The position numbers and the translations under genes are program-made. Of a stretch of DNA of 64,000 nt, positions 8,053 through 16,968 are shown piece by piece. The notes beneath the pieces were generated by a model. It was not told the DNA's origin, did no database searches, and worked only from the letters and a program-made list of their open reading frames with translations. Position 1 is the first letter of the stretch; every line of letters starts with the position of its first letter. This DNA is from Streptomyces morookaense (GTDB taxonomy: Bacteria; Actinomycetota; Actinomycetes; Streptomycetales; Streptomycetaceae), in NCBI RefSeq assembly GCF_013030945.1, contig NZ_JABBXF010000032.1, positions 62,001 to 126,000 on the forward strand, read 5' to 3'.

Positions 8053-9332
8053 TCCACCGATACCGGCTCGCGGTGACCGACTCCACTCGCCGCCACCCGC
8101 GAAGCGGACCCCGGCTGCACCGCCAGTGCCTTGCGCAGCGTCAGCAGGACGGCCAGCGCCAGGGCCGTGCCGACGAGCGGCACCAGGAAGCCCGCGTGCG
8201 GGCTGTACGCGTCGATCAGCCTGCCGCCGACGGCCGCACCGGCCGCCTGCCCGAGACCGACCGCGCCGGTCAGCCAGGTGAAGGCCTCGGTGCGCATGCC
8301 GGCCGGTACCAGCTTCTCGACCAGCGTGAAGCCGGTGATCAGGGACGGTGCGATGCACAGGCCCACGAGCAGGCCCAGGCCGCCCAGCAGCGGCAGCGAG
8401 TGCGCCGCCCACAGCGGGCTGGTGGCCAGCACCAGCAGCGGGTAGGCGATCAGCAGCCGACGCTGCGGGCTGCTGCGCCAGGCGATGGCTCCGCAGATGA
8501 TGCCGGCGGTCATGTTGCCGGCCGCGAAGATGCCGTAGAGCAGGCCGTTCAGGCCCGGCTCGCCGATGTCCTTGGTGAAGGCGGCCAGTGAGACCTGCAT
8601 GCCGCCGAAGACCGAGCCGATGCCCAGGAAGAGGACGACCAGGACGCGGACACCCGCGACGGACAGCGCGGAACGGCTCTTCTCGTGGGTCCCGTCCGCC
8701 GCGCGAGAGCGTTCCGGCTGCGTCCGCCGCTGGGCGGCGAACAGCAGGCCGCCGAAGAGGGTCAGTGCCGCCTCGGCGACCAGGCCGGCCGCCGGGTGGA
8801 TGCCCGTGCACAGCGCGGTGGCCAGCACCGGGCCGATCACGAACGTGAACTCGTCGGTGACGGACTCGAAGGCCGCCGATGTGGCCATCAGCGGCGAGCC
8901 GTCCAGCTTGGCCGCCCAGCGGGCCCGCACCATCGGGCCGACCTGCGGGGTGGACGCACCGGCGGGCACGGCCGCGGCGAACAGCGCCCACAGCGGGGCG
9001 TCCGCCAGGGCGAGGGAGATCAGCAGCGAGATCGCGGCGGCGTGCACGATCACGCCGGGGACCAGCACCGCGCCCTGCCCGAAGCGGTCCGCGAGCTTGC
9101 CGCTCTGCGGGGCGAACAGGGCCATCGAGACCCCCGCGGTCGCCGAGACGGCGCCCGCGGTGGTGTACGAGCCGGTGGTGTCCTGGACCAGCAGCAGAAT
9201 GCCGATGGTCAGCATTGCGAACGGCTGCCGGGCGAAGAAGCCGGGCAGGAGGAAGGTCCAGGCGCCGCGCGTGCGCAGCAGCCTGCCGTATCCGGGTCGT
9301 GCCCCGGCGGTCACGTCGACCGTGTCAGCCAC
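8049..9332 (-). CDS. MFS transporter, 12-helix multidrug-type
   Basis: A 427-residue major facilitator. Helix 1 begins at WTFLLPGFFARQPFAML. A motif A-like loop is present between helices 2 and 3 (QSGKLADRFGQGAVL), and a charged cytoplasmic loop in the middle (RRTQPERSRAADGTHEKS) separates two six-helix halves. It is predicted to export small hydrophobic compounds; the substrate is unknown. The GTG at 9332 (VADTVDVTAG) is chosen because GGAAAGG lies eight bases upstream and transmembrane sequence begins soon after. The frame is open to 9488, but that extension is low-complexity. A leader of about 200 bases with two inverted repeats precedes it. Confidence 0.85.
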   Translation of the reverse strand: MADTVDVTAGARPGYGRLLRTRGAWTFLLPGFFARQPFAMLTIGILLLVQDTTGSYTTAGAVSATAGVSMALFAPQSGKLADRFGQGAVLVPGVIVHAAAISLLISLALADAPLWALFAAAVPAGASTPQVGPMVRARWAAKLDGSPLMATSAAFESVTDEFTFVIGPVLATALCTGIHPAAGLVAEAALTLFGGLLFAAQRRTQPERSRAADGTHEKSRSALSVAGVRVLVVLFLGIGSVFGGMQVSLAAFTKDIGEPGLNGLLYGIFAAGNMTAGIICGAIAWRSSPQRRLLIAYPLLVLATSPLWAAHSLPLLGGLGLLVGLCIAPSLITGFTLVEKLVPAGMRTEAFTWLTGAVGLGQAAGAAVGGRLIDAYSPHAGFLVPLVGTALALAVLLTLRKALAVQPGSASRVAASGVGHREPVSVD

Positions 9333-9480
9333 GGTCCGGGCCTTTCCGCCGCCTGGTAGCACGCACCGGACGGGCGACCGCACGGTGCGCGCCGAGAGCT
9401 GTCCTCTCGCGCAGGACCGTGGTAGATACCGCTCCGGCCGCCTTGGTTGCGCAGCCGCGGCCGCCGTGCGGTCGCGCCAG

Positions 9481-9497
9481 CTCTGCATCAGGCAGAG
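9481..9497 (-). promoter_or_regulatory. Hairpin in the MFS gene leader
   Basis: CTCTGC (9481-9486) and GCAGAG (9492-9497) form a perfect 6-bp stem with a 5-nt loop inside the predicted untranslated leader. Confidence 0.4.
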
Positions 9498-9510
9498 TTG
9501 GTTCGATTGG

Positions 9511-9541
9511 GGAAGTTGTTGATTACTTCCTCTTTATCATA
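9511..9541 (-). promoter_or_regulatory. MFS gene promoter with palindromic operator
   Basis: The -10 TATGAT is the complement of 9536-9541; TAGGCA 16 bases further upstream may be the -35. Just downstream is the inverted repeat GGAAGT (9511-9516) with ACTTCC (9525-9530), an 8-nt spacer, placed to block or slow initiation if bound by a MarR- or TetR-like protein. Confidence 0.5.
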
Positions 9542-9572
9542 CGGGGTCGCTTTCCTGTGCCTATGACCCCGG

Positions 9573-11087
9573 TCACATCCTGCGGCCGCCGCCGGGTCCC
9601 GGCGTGTGCTGCGTGCCCAGCCAGCCGGCGAGCTTGCCGCCCTCGGCGACCGCCCGCAGCCGGTTCTCGGCGGCGTCGCGCACCGGGTCCGTCGCCACCA
9701 CCAGCAGCTCGTCCCCGTGCCGCAGGACGGTCGAGGGGGCCGGGACGAAACTGGCCCCGTCCCGCACGACGAGGGTGACCGCGGCCCCGGCGGGCAGCCG
9801 GAGTTCCGAGACCTCCACGCCGTGCATGCGCGAGCCGTCGGGGATCGCGAACGACAGCAGATGGCCGCGCAGCCGCTCCAGGGGTGCGGACTCGATGCCC
9901 AGGTCCTCGGCCTCGGTGTCACCCAGTTCGAGCCGGCGGGCCAGCCAGGGCAGTGTCGGGCCCTGGACCAGGGTGTAGACGATCACCAGCACGAAGACGA
10001 TGTTGAAGACCCGTCGGCTGTCGGCCACTTCGGCCACCATCGGGATGGTGGCCAGCACAATCGGCACCGCCCCGCGCAGCCCCGCCCAGGACAGCAGGGC
10101 CTTCTCCTGCCAGGGGGTGCGGAAGGGCGCCGTGCTGAGGAAGACGGACAGCGGACGGGCCACCATGGTCAGCACCAGCCCGACGACGAGCGCGGGCAGG
10201 ATGTCCGCGCCCAGCTCATGCGGCGTGACGAGCAGGCCGAGCAGGACGAACATGCCGATCTGGGCGATCCAGCCGAGCCCCTCGGCGAAGCCCCGGGTGG
10301 CCGGCTGGTGCGGCAGCTTGGCGTTGCCGAGGATCAGCGCGGCGAGGTAGACCGCGAGGAAGCCGGACCCGTGGGCCAGGGCGCCGCCCGCGTAGGCGGC
10401 GGTGGCGATGGCCATGACGGCGATCGGGTACAGGCCGGAGGCGGGCAGCGCGACCCGGCGCAGCGTGTACGCGCCGATCAGGCCGACCGCGATGCCGACG
10501 CCCGCGCCGATGGCCAGCTCCAGGGCGATCTTTCCGACCAGGAGGTACCAGTGGTCGACAGGCCCGGCGGCCGAGAAGGCGACGACGAGGATGACGACGG
10601 GGGCGTCGTTGAAACCGGATTCCGCCTCCAGCACACCCGTGAGCCGGGCGGGGAGCGGGACGTTGCGCAGGACGGAGAAGACCGCGGCGGCGTCCGTCGA
10701 CGAGACGACCGCGCCGATGATGAGCGACTGGCGCCAGTCCATGCCGGCGAGGTAGTGCGCGGCCGCGGCGGTGACGCCGACGCTCACGGCGACGCCGACG
10801 GTGGAGAGCACGGCGGCGGCGGGCAAGGACGGTTTTATCTCGTGCCACTTGGTGCCGAGACCGCCCTCGGCGAGGATCACGACCAGGGCCGCGTAGCCGA
10901 TGACCTGGGTCAGGCCGACGTCGTTGAAGTGGACACCGATGCCGTCCTGGCCGATGGCCACGCCGATGCCCAGATAGATGAGCAGGCTCGGAAGCCCGCT
11001 CCGCGAGGAGACCCGCACCGCGGCCACTGCGACGAGCAGCACGAGCGAGCAGATGAGCAGGAGTTCGTTGAGGTGTTCGACAGTCAG
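9573..11087 (-). CDS. Monovalent cation/proton antiporter, CPA family with C-terminal RCK_C (TrkA_C) domain
   Basis: About 504 residues. Roughly twelve membrane helices of an Na+(K+)/H+ exchanger (about residues 10-395) include EGGLGTKW, the ion-site region SSTDAAAVFSVLR with the conserved Asp, and ESGFNDAPVVILV. A cytoplasmic domain at about 415-490 looks like TrkA_C (MHGVEVSELRLPAGAAV, HGDELLVVATD), which gates such transporters by binding a nucleotide or ion. The first ordinary start (GTG, 11042) would cut off part of helix 1. In-frame sequence upstream encodes LTVEHLNELLLICSL, fitting the family N-terminus, from a CTG codon at 11087 with AAGGGA just upstream. I place the start there. Confidence 0.85.
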   Translation of the reverse strand: MTVEHLNELLLICSLVLLVAVAAVRVSSRSGLPSLLIYLGIGVAIGQDGIGVHFNDVGLTQVIGYAALVVILAEGGLGTKWHEIKPSLPAAAVLSTVGVAVSVGVTAAAAHYLAGMDWRQSLIIGAVVSSTDAAAVFSVLRNVPLPARLTGVLEAESGFNDAPVVILVVAFSAAGPVDHWYLLVGKIALELAIGAGVGIAVGLIGAYTLRRVALPASGLYPIAVMAIATAAYAGGALAHGSGFLAVYLAALILGNAKLPHQPATRGFAEGLGWIAQIGMFVLLGLLVTPHELGADILPALVVGLVLTMVARPLSVFLSTAPFRTPWQEKALLSWAGLRGAVPIVLATIPMVAEVADSRRVFNIVFVLVIVYTLVQGPTLPWLARRLELGDTEAEDLGIESAPLERLRGHLLSFAIPDGSRMHGVEVSELRLPAGAAVTLVVRDGASFVPAPSTVLRHGDELLVVATDPVRDAAENRLRAVAEGGKLAGWLGTQHTPGPGGGRRM

Positions 11088-11099
11088 GGGCCGGTCCCT

Positions 11100-11170
11100 T
11101 CACGAGCAAGCGGGAAGCTTCATTTCCTAATCTAATATTTTACGGGTTCTTAACGCGTTTCGTTGACGGT
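11100..11170. promoter_or_regulatory. AT-rich island between antiporter and penicillin acylase genes
   Basis: This 203-bp divergent gap (11088-11290) contains an unusually AT-rich stretch, with TAATCTAATA near 11130 and TTTTAC, in otherwise GC-rich DNA. It probably holds the antiporter promoter; exact boxes could not be assigned confidently. Confidence 0.35.
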
Positions 11171-11290
11171 CGCTTCCCGGGCGCCCGGCGCAGGTGGTGA
11201 CTCCGCGTCGGGTGGCCCGGCGCCCTGCGCCTATGGTTGCTTCCAGCACTCCCGGACCACCCTGCCCCGCGAAGGACAGCAAGGACAGCG

Positions 11291-14050
11291 ATGCCCGCCA
11301 ACAAGACCGGCCCTTCCGGCAAGAAGAAGAAAGGCCGACGCGCCCGCCTGCTCGTGATCACCCTCGTGCTGCTGCTCGTGGCGGGCGTCGCCTACGGCTC
11401 GTACTGGAGCATCGGCACGGTGCGCGCCTCGTTCCCGAAGACCAACGGCACGCTCCAGCTCAAGGGGCTGTCGGGCCAGGTCAAGGTGGTGCGCGACGGC
11501 AACGGCATTCCGCAGATCTATGCGGACAACGCCGAGGACCTGTTCCGCGCCCAGGGCTTCGTCCAGGCGCAGGACCGGTTCTGGGAGATGGACGTCCGCC
11601 GTCATCTGACGGCCGGCCGGCTCTCCGAGATGTTCGGCGACTCCACCGTCGAGTCCGACGCCTTCCTGCGCACCATGGGCTGGCGGAAGGTGGCGCAGGA
11701 GGAGTACGACACCAAGCTGTCGCCGGCCACCAAGAAGTACCTCCAGGCCTACTCCGACGGCGTCAACGCCTATCTGAAGGACCACAAGGGCAAGGACCTC
11801 TCGGTCGAGTACGCGGCCCTGGAGTTCCAGAACGACTACAAGCCCGAGCAGTGGACCCCGGTCGACTCGGTCGCCTGGCTCAAGGCCATGGCCTGGGACC
11901 TGCGCGGCAACATGCGTGACGAGATCGACCGCTCGCTCGCCGCGGCCCGCCTGAGCCCGAAGCAGATCGAGGAGCTGTACCCGCCGTACCCGTACGACCG
12001 GAACCAGTCGATCGTCGACGGCGGCGCGGTCGACCCCGCCACCAAGGCCTTCGACCCCAAGGCCACCCCGGCCGCGGGCGCGCAGAACGGCGCCGCGAAC
12101 CCGGCCACCGGCGGCTCCGCCGCCAACGGCCTGCGCACCAGCCTGTCCGCGCTGTCGAGCTCGCTGGACAAGGTGCCGGCACTGCTTGGCCCGAGCGGCA
12201 ACGGCATCGGCTCCAACTCCTGGGTCGTCTCCGGCAAGTACACGACCACCGGCAAGCCGCTTCTGGCCAACGACCCGCACCTGGCACCCCAGATGCCCTC
12301 GCTCTGGTACCAGATGGGCCTGCACTGCACCAGGACGAGTGCCGAGTGCCCCTTCGACGTGGCGGGTTACACCTTCTCCGGCATGCCGGGCGTCGTCATC
12401 GGCCACAACCAGGACATCGCCTGGGGCATGACCAACATGGGCGCCGACGTCTCCGACCTCTACCTGGAGAAGGTCACCTCCGACACCTACCTCTACGACG
12501 GCAAGCAGGTCCCGTTCACCACCCGCAAGGAGACCATCAAGGTCGCGGGCGGCAAGGACCGTGAGATCACCGTCCGCTCCACCAACAGCGGGCCGATCGT
12601 CTCCGACCGCAACGACGAGCTCGCCACGGTCGGCCAGGACGCGCCCGTACAGGACCCCGCCCCCGACCGCGCCGAGGGCTACGCCATAGCGCTGCGCTGG
12701 ACGGCGCTGGACCCGGGCAAGACCATGGACGCGGTCTTCGGGATCAACCAGGCCAAGGACTTCACCGAGTTCCGCAAGGCCGCCGCCGACTTCGAGGTGC
12801 CGTCGCAGAACCTGATCTACGCGGACACCAAGGACAACATCGGCTACCAGGCCCCCGGCCGCATCCCCGTCCGCGGCAAGGGCGACGGCCGCTACCCGGC
12901 CCCCGGCTGGGACTCCGCCTACCAGTGGAAGAACTGGATCCCGCAGTCCGAGCTGCCCTGGGACTACAACCCCAAGCGCGGTTACATCGTCACCGCCAAC
13001 CAGGCGGTCGCCGGCAAGGACTACCCGGAGAAGCTGACCTCGGACTGGAGCTACGGCACCCGCAGCCAGCGGATAAACGACCTGATCCAGTCCAAGATCA
13101 AGGACGGCGGGAAGATCTCGACGGACGACATGCAGAAGATGCAGCTGGACAACACCAGCGAGATCGCCAAGCTGCTGACGCCGTACCTGCTCAAGATCAA
13201 CGTCAAGGGCGCCAACGAGCGCGAGACCAAGTACGTCCGCGAGGCGCAGGCCCTGCTCAAGGACTGGGACTACTCCCAGGAGGCCGACTCCCCGGCGGCC
13301 GCGTACTTCAACGCGGTCTGGCGCAACGTCCTCAAGCTCGCCTTCGGCAACAAGCTGCCCAAGGAACTGCGGGTCAAGGGCCAGTGCCTGCGGGTGCGCC
13401 CGGCCAACGACGCAGGTCCCCAGGAGGACCTCAACGGCAACACCCGGCTGGTCTGGGAGTGCGGCGAGCGGGACCCCGACGCGGCGCAGCCGGACGGCGG
13501 CGACCGCTGGTCCGAGGTCGTGCGCGGCATCCTCGACAAGCCGGAGGACGACTGGTGGAAGACCAACGGCACCCGCACCAACCCCGGCGCCCGCAACCGT
13601 GACGACCTGCTCGCCACGGCCATGAAGGACGCCCGCTGGGAGCTGACCTCCAAGCTCGGCAAGGACGTCAACTCCTGGAGCTGGGGTCGTCTCCACCAGC
13701 TGAACCTGAAGAACCAGACCCTCGGCAAGAACGGCCCCGGCATCGTCCAGTGGATGCTCAACCGCGGCCCGTGGAACCTGGCGGGCGGCGAGGCCGCGGT
13801 CAACGCCGCGGGCTGGAACGCGGCGGGCGGCTACGACGTGATCTGGGTGCCGTCGATGCGGATGGTCGTCAATCTCGACGACCTCGACAAGTCACGGTGG
13901 ATCAACCTGACCGGTGCGTCCGGGCACGCGTACAACGCGCACTACTACGACCAGACGGACAAGTGGGCCAAGGGGGAGCTTCTTCCCTGGGCGTTCAGTC
14001 CGGATGCGGTGAAGAAGGCCGGCGATGACGAGCTGACCTTGAAGCCGTAG
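11291..14050 (+). CDS. Penicillin acylase family protein (N-terminal nucleophile hydrolase)
   Basis: A 919-residue extracytoplasmic hydrolase. A lysine-rich N-terminus (GKKKKGRRAR) is followed by one membrane helix (LLVITLVLLLVAGVAYGSYW), so it is probably membrane-anchored outside the cell. The alpha-chain region (VVRDGNGIPQIYADNAEDLF, QDRFWEMDVRRHLTAG) precedes a spacer. The autocatalytic cleavage site is GIGSNSW, with Ser308 as the new N-terminal nucleophile. The beta chain follows (LLANDPHL, GHNQDIAWGMTN, NRGPWNLAGG). Members cleave beta-lactam side chains or acyl-homoserine lactones; here the substrate is unknown. The start ATG 11291 has AAGGA five bases upstream. It is convergent with the cyclo-ligase gene, only 6 bases apart. 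Confidence 0.92.
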   Translation: MPANKTGPSGKKKKGRRARLLVITLVLLLVAGVAYGSYWSIGTVRASFPKTNGTLQLKGLSGQVKVVRDGNGIPQIYADNAEDLFRAQGFVQAQDRFWEMDVRRHLTAGRLSEMFGDSTVESDAFLRTMGWRKVAQEEYDTKLSPATKKYLQAYSDGVNAYLKDHKGKDLSVEYAALEFQNDYKPEQWTPVDSVAWLKAMAWDLRGNMRDEIDRSLAAARLSPKQIEELYPPYPYDRNQSIVDGGAVDPATKAFDPKATPAAGAQNGAANPATGGSAANGLRTSLSALSSSLDKVPALLGPSGNGIGSNSWVVSGKYTTTGKPLLANDPHLAPQMPSLWYQMGLHCTRTSAECPFDVAGYTFSGMPGVVIGHNQDIAWGMTNMGADVSDLYLEKVTSDTYLYDGKQVPFTTRKETIKVAGGKDREITVRSTNSGPIVSDRNDELATVGQDAPVQDPAPDRAEGYAIALRWTALDPGKTMDAVFGINQAKDFTEFRKAAADFEVPSQNLIYADTKDNIGYQAPGRIPVRGKGDGRYPAPGWDSAYQWKNWIPQSELPWDYNPKRGYIVTANQAVAGKDYPEKLTSDWSYGTRSQRINDLIQSKIKDGGKISTDDMQKMQLDNTSEIAKLLTPYLLKINVKGANERETKYVREAQALLKDWDYSQEADSPAAAYFNAVWRNVLKLAFGNKLPKELRVKGQCLRVRPANDAGPQEDLNGNTRLVWECGERDPDAAQPDGGDRWSEVVRGILDKPEDDWWKTNGTRTNPGARNRDDLLATAMKDARWELTSKLGKDVNSWSWGRLHQLNLKNQTLGKNGPGIVQWMLNRGPWNLAGGEAAVNAAGWNAAGGYDVIWVPSMRMVVNLDDLDKSRWINLTGASGHAYNAHYYDQTDKWAKGELLPWAFSPDAVKKAGDDELTLKP

Positions 14051-14056
14051 GTTCTC

Positions 14057-14644
14057 TCACGGGGCGAAACGGCGCACCCCCGACGGGGTGACCACCGCAT
14101 CCACGGGGTGGTCGTGCGGTTCCTTCGGGAGCCGGGCGACCACCTCGTTGTCGTAGAGGAGCACGATCCGCGCCGGGGCCGCCCCCGCGCGGTCCAGGCG
14201 GGACAGGACGCGGTCGTACGAGCCCCCGCCGCGGCCCAGCCGCGTCCCGTGGCCGTCCACCGCCAGGCCCGGCAGCAGCACCGCGTCCGCCCGGACGACC
14301 GCCTCCGGGCCGAGCCGCTCCCCGTCCGGCTCCAGCAGGCCCCGGCGGGCGGGGGCGAGGTGGGCGGCGCCGCGGTAGAGGGCCCAGTCGAGATCGTTGT
14401 CGGACAGCAGCACCGGCAGCAGGACCCGGATCCCGCGGGCGCGCAGCGCGTCGAGCAGCGCGCGGGTGCCCGGCTCGGTGCCCACCGAGACATAGGCCGC
14501 CACGGTGCGCGCCTGCGCGAGCTCGGGCAGCTCCAGCGCCCGCTGTCCGAGAACGGCCTGCGCCCCCTCGATGTCCTGGGATGTCAGCGCCGCGCGGGCG
14601 GCCAGCAGGGACCGGCGCAGCCCGGCCTTGTCGGACAGGATCAT
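14057..14644 (-). CDS. 5-formyltetrahydrofolate cyclo-ligase
   Basis: A 195-residue cytoplasmic enzyme that converts 5-formyl-THF to 5,10-methenyl-THF with ATP, returning stored formyl-folate to one-carbon metabolism. Family features: KAGLRRSLLAARAAL at the N-terminus, the substrate loop VAAYVSVGTEPGTR, and the ATP-binding LAVDGHGTRLGRGGGSYDR (a variant of the usual GxxRLGxGxGxYDR). ATG 14644 (MILSDKAG) is taken as the start; the AGGGAG ribosome site is twelve bases away, rather far. It is divergent from galU with an 79-bp gap. Confidence 0.9.
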   Translation of the reverse strand: MILSDKAGLRRSLLAARAALTSQDIEGAQAVLGQRALELPELAQARTVAAYVSVGTEPGTRALLDALRARGIRVLLPVLLSDNDLDWALYRGAAHLAPARRGLLEPDGERLGPEAVVRADAVLLPGLAVDGHGTRLGRGGGSYDRVLSRLDRAGAAPARIVLLYDNEVVARLPKEPHDHPVDAVVTPSGVRRFAP

Positions 14645-14723
14645 TGTTCGTACAAACTCCCTGGCTAGGGTCATACTCGATTGCGTCGTATCCTCGCCCA
14701 AGCCCACCGGATAGTGTCGGCCC

Positions 14724-15626
14724 ATGACTCTCTCGCGCCCTCGGATCAGCAAGGCTGTCATCCCTGCCGCCGGGCTCGGAACCCGTTTCCTTCCGGCCAC
14801 CAAGGCCACGCCGAAGGAGATGCTGCCGGTCGTCGACAAGCCGGCCATCCAGTACGTGGTGGAGGAGGCGGTGGCCGCGGGACTGTCGGACGTCCTGATG
14901 ATCACGGGTCGCAACAAGCGTCCCCTGGAGGACCACTTCGACCGCAATTACGAGCTCGAAGAGGCCCTGCGGCGCAAGGGCGACGAGTCCCGCCTGGCCC
15001 GCGTCCAGGAGTCCAGCGACCTGGCCACCATGCACTACGTGCGCCAGGGCGATCCCCGGGGCCTGGGCCACGCCGTCCTGTGCGCCGCCCCGCACGTGGG
15101 CGACGAGCCCTTCGCCGTGCTGCTCGGCGACGACCTGATCGACTCCCGCGATCCGCTTCTCTCGCGCATGGTCGACATCCAGAACCAGCACGGCGGCAGC
15201 GTGATCGCGCTCATGGAGGTCGACCCCGAGCAGATCCACCTCTACGGCTGCGCGGCCGTCAAGCCCACCGACACCGAGGACGTCGTCGAGGTCACCGGCC
15301 TCGTCGAGAAGCCGGACGCCGCCGAGGCGCCCAGCAACTACGCGGTCATCGGCCGCTATGTGCTCGACCCGGCCGTCTTCGACGTGCTGCGCGAGACCCC
15401 TCCCGGCCGCGGCGGCGAGATCCAGCTCACCGACGCCCTGCAGGCCCTCGCCGCCGCACCCGGTCTCGGCGGGCCGGTGCACGGCGTGGTGTTCACCGGG
15501 CGCCGCTACGACACCGGGGACCGCGGTGACTATCTGCGTGCCATTGTCAGACTGGCATGCGAACGTGAAGACCTGGGACCGGACTTCAGGGCCTGGCTTC
15601 GCCGGTACGTCACCGAGGAGATGTAG
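14724..15626 (+). CDS. galU: UTP-glucose-1-phosphate uridylyltransferase
   Basis: A 300-residue nucleotidyltransferase that makes UDP-glucose from UTP and glucose-1-phosphate for cell-wall sugars, trehalose and glycolipids. The signature is at the N-terminus (AVIPAAGLGTRFLPATKATP, then KEMLPVVDKP). Catalytic and metal-binding blocks are visible: LLGDDLID, VTGLVEKP with the conserved Lys, GRYVLDP and the C-terminal RRYDTGDRGDYLRA. It is the first gene of a rightward cluster; moeA follows after only 4 bases. TAGTGT lies just before the ATG (14712-14717), so a leaderless transcript is possible. Linkage of galU to moeA/glp and rimJ is conserved in actinobacteria (in M. tuberculosis Rv0993-Rv0996). 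Confidence 0.95.
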   Translation: MTLSRPRISKAVIPAAGLGTRFLPATKATPKEMLPVVDKPAIQYVVEEAVAAGLSDVLMITGRNKRPLEDHFDRNYELEEALRRKGDESRLARVQESSDLATMHYVRQGDPRGLGHAVLCAAPHVGDEPFAVLLGDDLIDSRDPLLSRMVDIQNQHGGSVIALMEVDPEQIHLYGCAAVKPTDTEDVVEVTGLVEKPDAAEAPSNYAVIGRYVLDPAVFDVLRETPPGRGGEIQLTDALQALAAAPGLGGPVHGVVFTGRRYDTGDRGDYLRAIVRLACEREDLGPDFRAWLRRYVTEEM

Positions 15627-15630
15627 CACT

Positions 15631-16914
15631 GTGAAACCGGGCAGAGCGGACCGTGTGTGGTCCGTGGACGAGCACCTCGCCGACATCCTGGGAAAAATCC
15701 GCCCGTTGGAGCCCATTGCACTCCAACTCCTGGACGCCCAGGGCTGCGTGCTGACCGAGGACGTCACCGCACCCGCCGCACTGCCCCCCTTCGACAACAG
15801 CTCCATGGACGGCTACGCGGTCCGCATCGCCGATGTCGAGGGGGCGAGCGAGGAGTTCCCGGCGGTGCTCGCCGTCGTCGGTGATGTCGCGGCGGGCAGC
15901 GGCGAGTTGCCCGCCGTCGGCCCCGGCGAGGCCGCCCGCATCATGACCGGGGCACCGCTGCCGCCCGGCGCCGAGGCCGTCGTCCCCGTCGAGTGGACCG
16001 ACGGCGGGCTGGGCGGCGGCCCGGCCACCACGATGGCCGGCAGCGGCACGGCCGAGGTCCGGGTGCACCGCTCCGTCGACGCCCGGGCGCACGTCCGCGC
16101 CCGCGGCAGCGACGTCACGGCCGGGGAGCTCGTCCTCCCCGCGGGCACGCTGCTCGGCCCGGCCCAGATCGGCCTGCTGGCGGCGATCGGCCGCGGCACC
16201 GTCTCCGTGCGCCCGCGCCCCCGTGTGGTCGTCGTCTCGACCGGCAGCGAGCTCGTCCCGCCCGGCGAGAGCCTCGCGCACGGGCAGATCCACGACTCCA
16301 ACAGCTTCATGCTCACCGCCTGCGCCCGCGCCGCCGGAGCCCTCGCCTACCGCGTCGGCGCCGTCGACGACGACCCCGCGACGCTGCGCGCCGCCCTGGA
16401 GGACCAGCTCGTCCGCGCCGACGCCGTGGTCACCAGCGGCGGTGTCAGCGTCGGCGCGTACGACGTGGTCAAGGAGGCGCTCTCCGGGCTGCCGGCCGAA
16501 GAGGGCAGGGTCGACTTCCGCCGGCTGGCCATGCAGCCCGGCAAGCCGCAGGGCTTCGGCCGGATCGGCCCCGACCGCACGCCGCTGTTCGCCCTGCCCG
16601 GCAACCCCGTCAGCTCCTACGTGTCCTTCGAGCTCTTCGTACGCCCCGCCCTGCGCGCCCTGATGGGCCTGGAGCCGGCGGACCGCACGACCGTGCGCGC
16701 GGTGTGCCCCGAGGGCGTCGCCTCCTCGCCGAAGGGCCGCCGGCAGTACCTGCGCGGCCGCCACGATCCGGCCACCGGCGAGGTCACCCTGGTCGGCGGG
16801 AGCGGATCGCACCTGGTCAAGGCCCTTGCCGGGGCCGATGCGCTGATCGTCGTCCCCGAGGACGCGACCTCCGTCGCCCCCGGCGCCGAACTGGACGCGA
16901 TCCTTCTCGACTGA
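15631..16914 (+). CDS. moeA: Molybdopterin molybdotransferase MoeA / gephyrin-like protein (Glp)
   Basis: A 427-residue MoeA. In molybdenum cofactor synthesis this enzyme inserts molybdate into adenylylated molybdopterin. Domains in order: MoeA N-terminal region (PPFDNSSMDGYAVR), a MoCF-like fold with VVSTGSELVPPGE, DSNSFML and VTSGGVSVGAYDVVKEAL, the active-site MQPGKPQGFG and LPGNPVSS, and a C-terminal domain. It starts with GTG 4 bases after galU. In Corynebacterium the MoeA paralogue at the equivalent locus, Glp, acts in cell division through the membrane receptor GlpR. Here moaC and mogA follow directly, which supports a true cofactor role, while the GlpR/SepX homologue three genes further on supports a division role. 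Both may apply. Confidence 0.9.
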   Translation: MKPGRADRVWSVDEHLADILGKIRPLEPIALQLLDAQGCVLTEDVTAPAALPPFDNSSMDGYAVRIADVEGASEEFPAVLAVVGDVAAGSGELPAVGPGEAARIMTGAPLPPGAEAVVPVEWTDGGLGGGPATTMAGSGTAEVRVHRSVDARAHVRARGSDVTAGELVLPAGTLLGPAQIGLLAAIGRGTVSVRPRPRVVVVSTGSELVPPGESLAHGQIHDSNSFMLTACARAAGALAYRVGAVDDDPATLRAALEDQLVRADAVVTSGGVSVGAYDVVKEALSGLPAEEGRVDFRRLAMQPGKPQGFGRIGPDRTPLFALPGNPVSSYVSFELFVRPALRALMGLEPADRTTVRAVCPEGVASSPKGRRQYLRGRHDPATGEVTLVGGSGSHLVKALAGADALIVVPEDATSVAPGAELDAILLD

Positions 16915-16968
16915 TGCCGCGGCGCTGCCGGTACGGTGGCTCCCCACAGGACCCGGACCGGGAGAACG

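Noticed and set aside
8031..9522. Long open frames on the plus strand across the MFS gene
   Set aside because: They give Arg/Gly/Pro-rich products without domains and lie opposite a clear transporter; typical of antisense frames in high-GC DNA.
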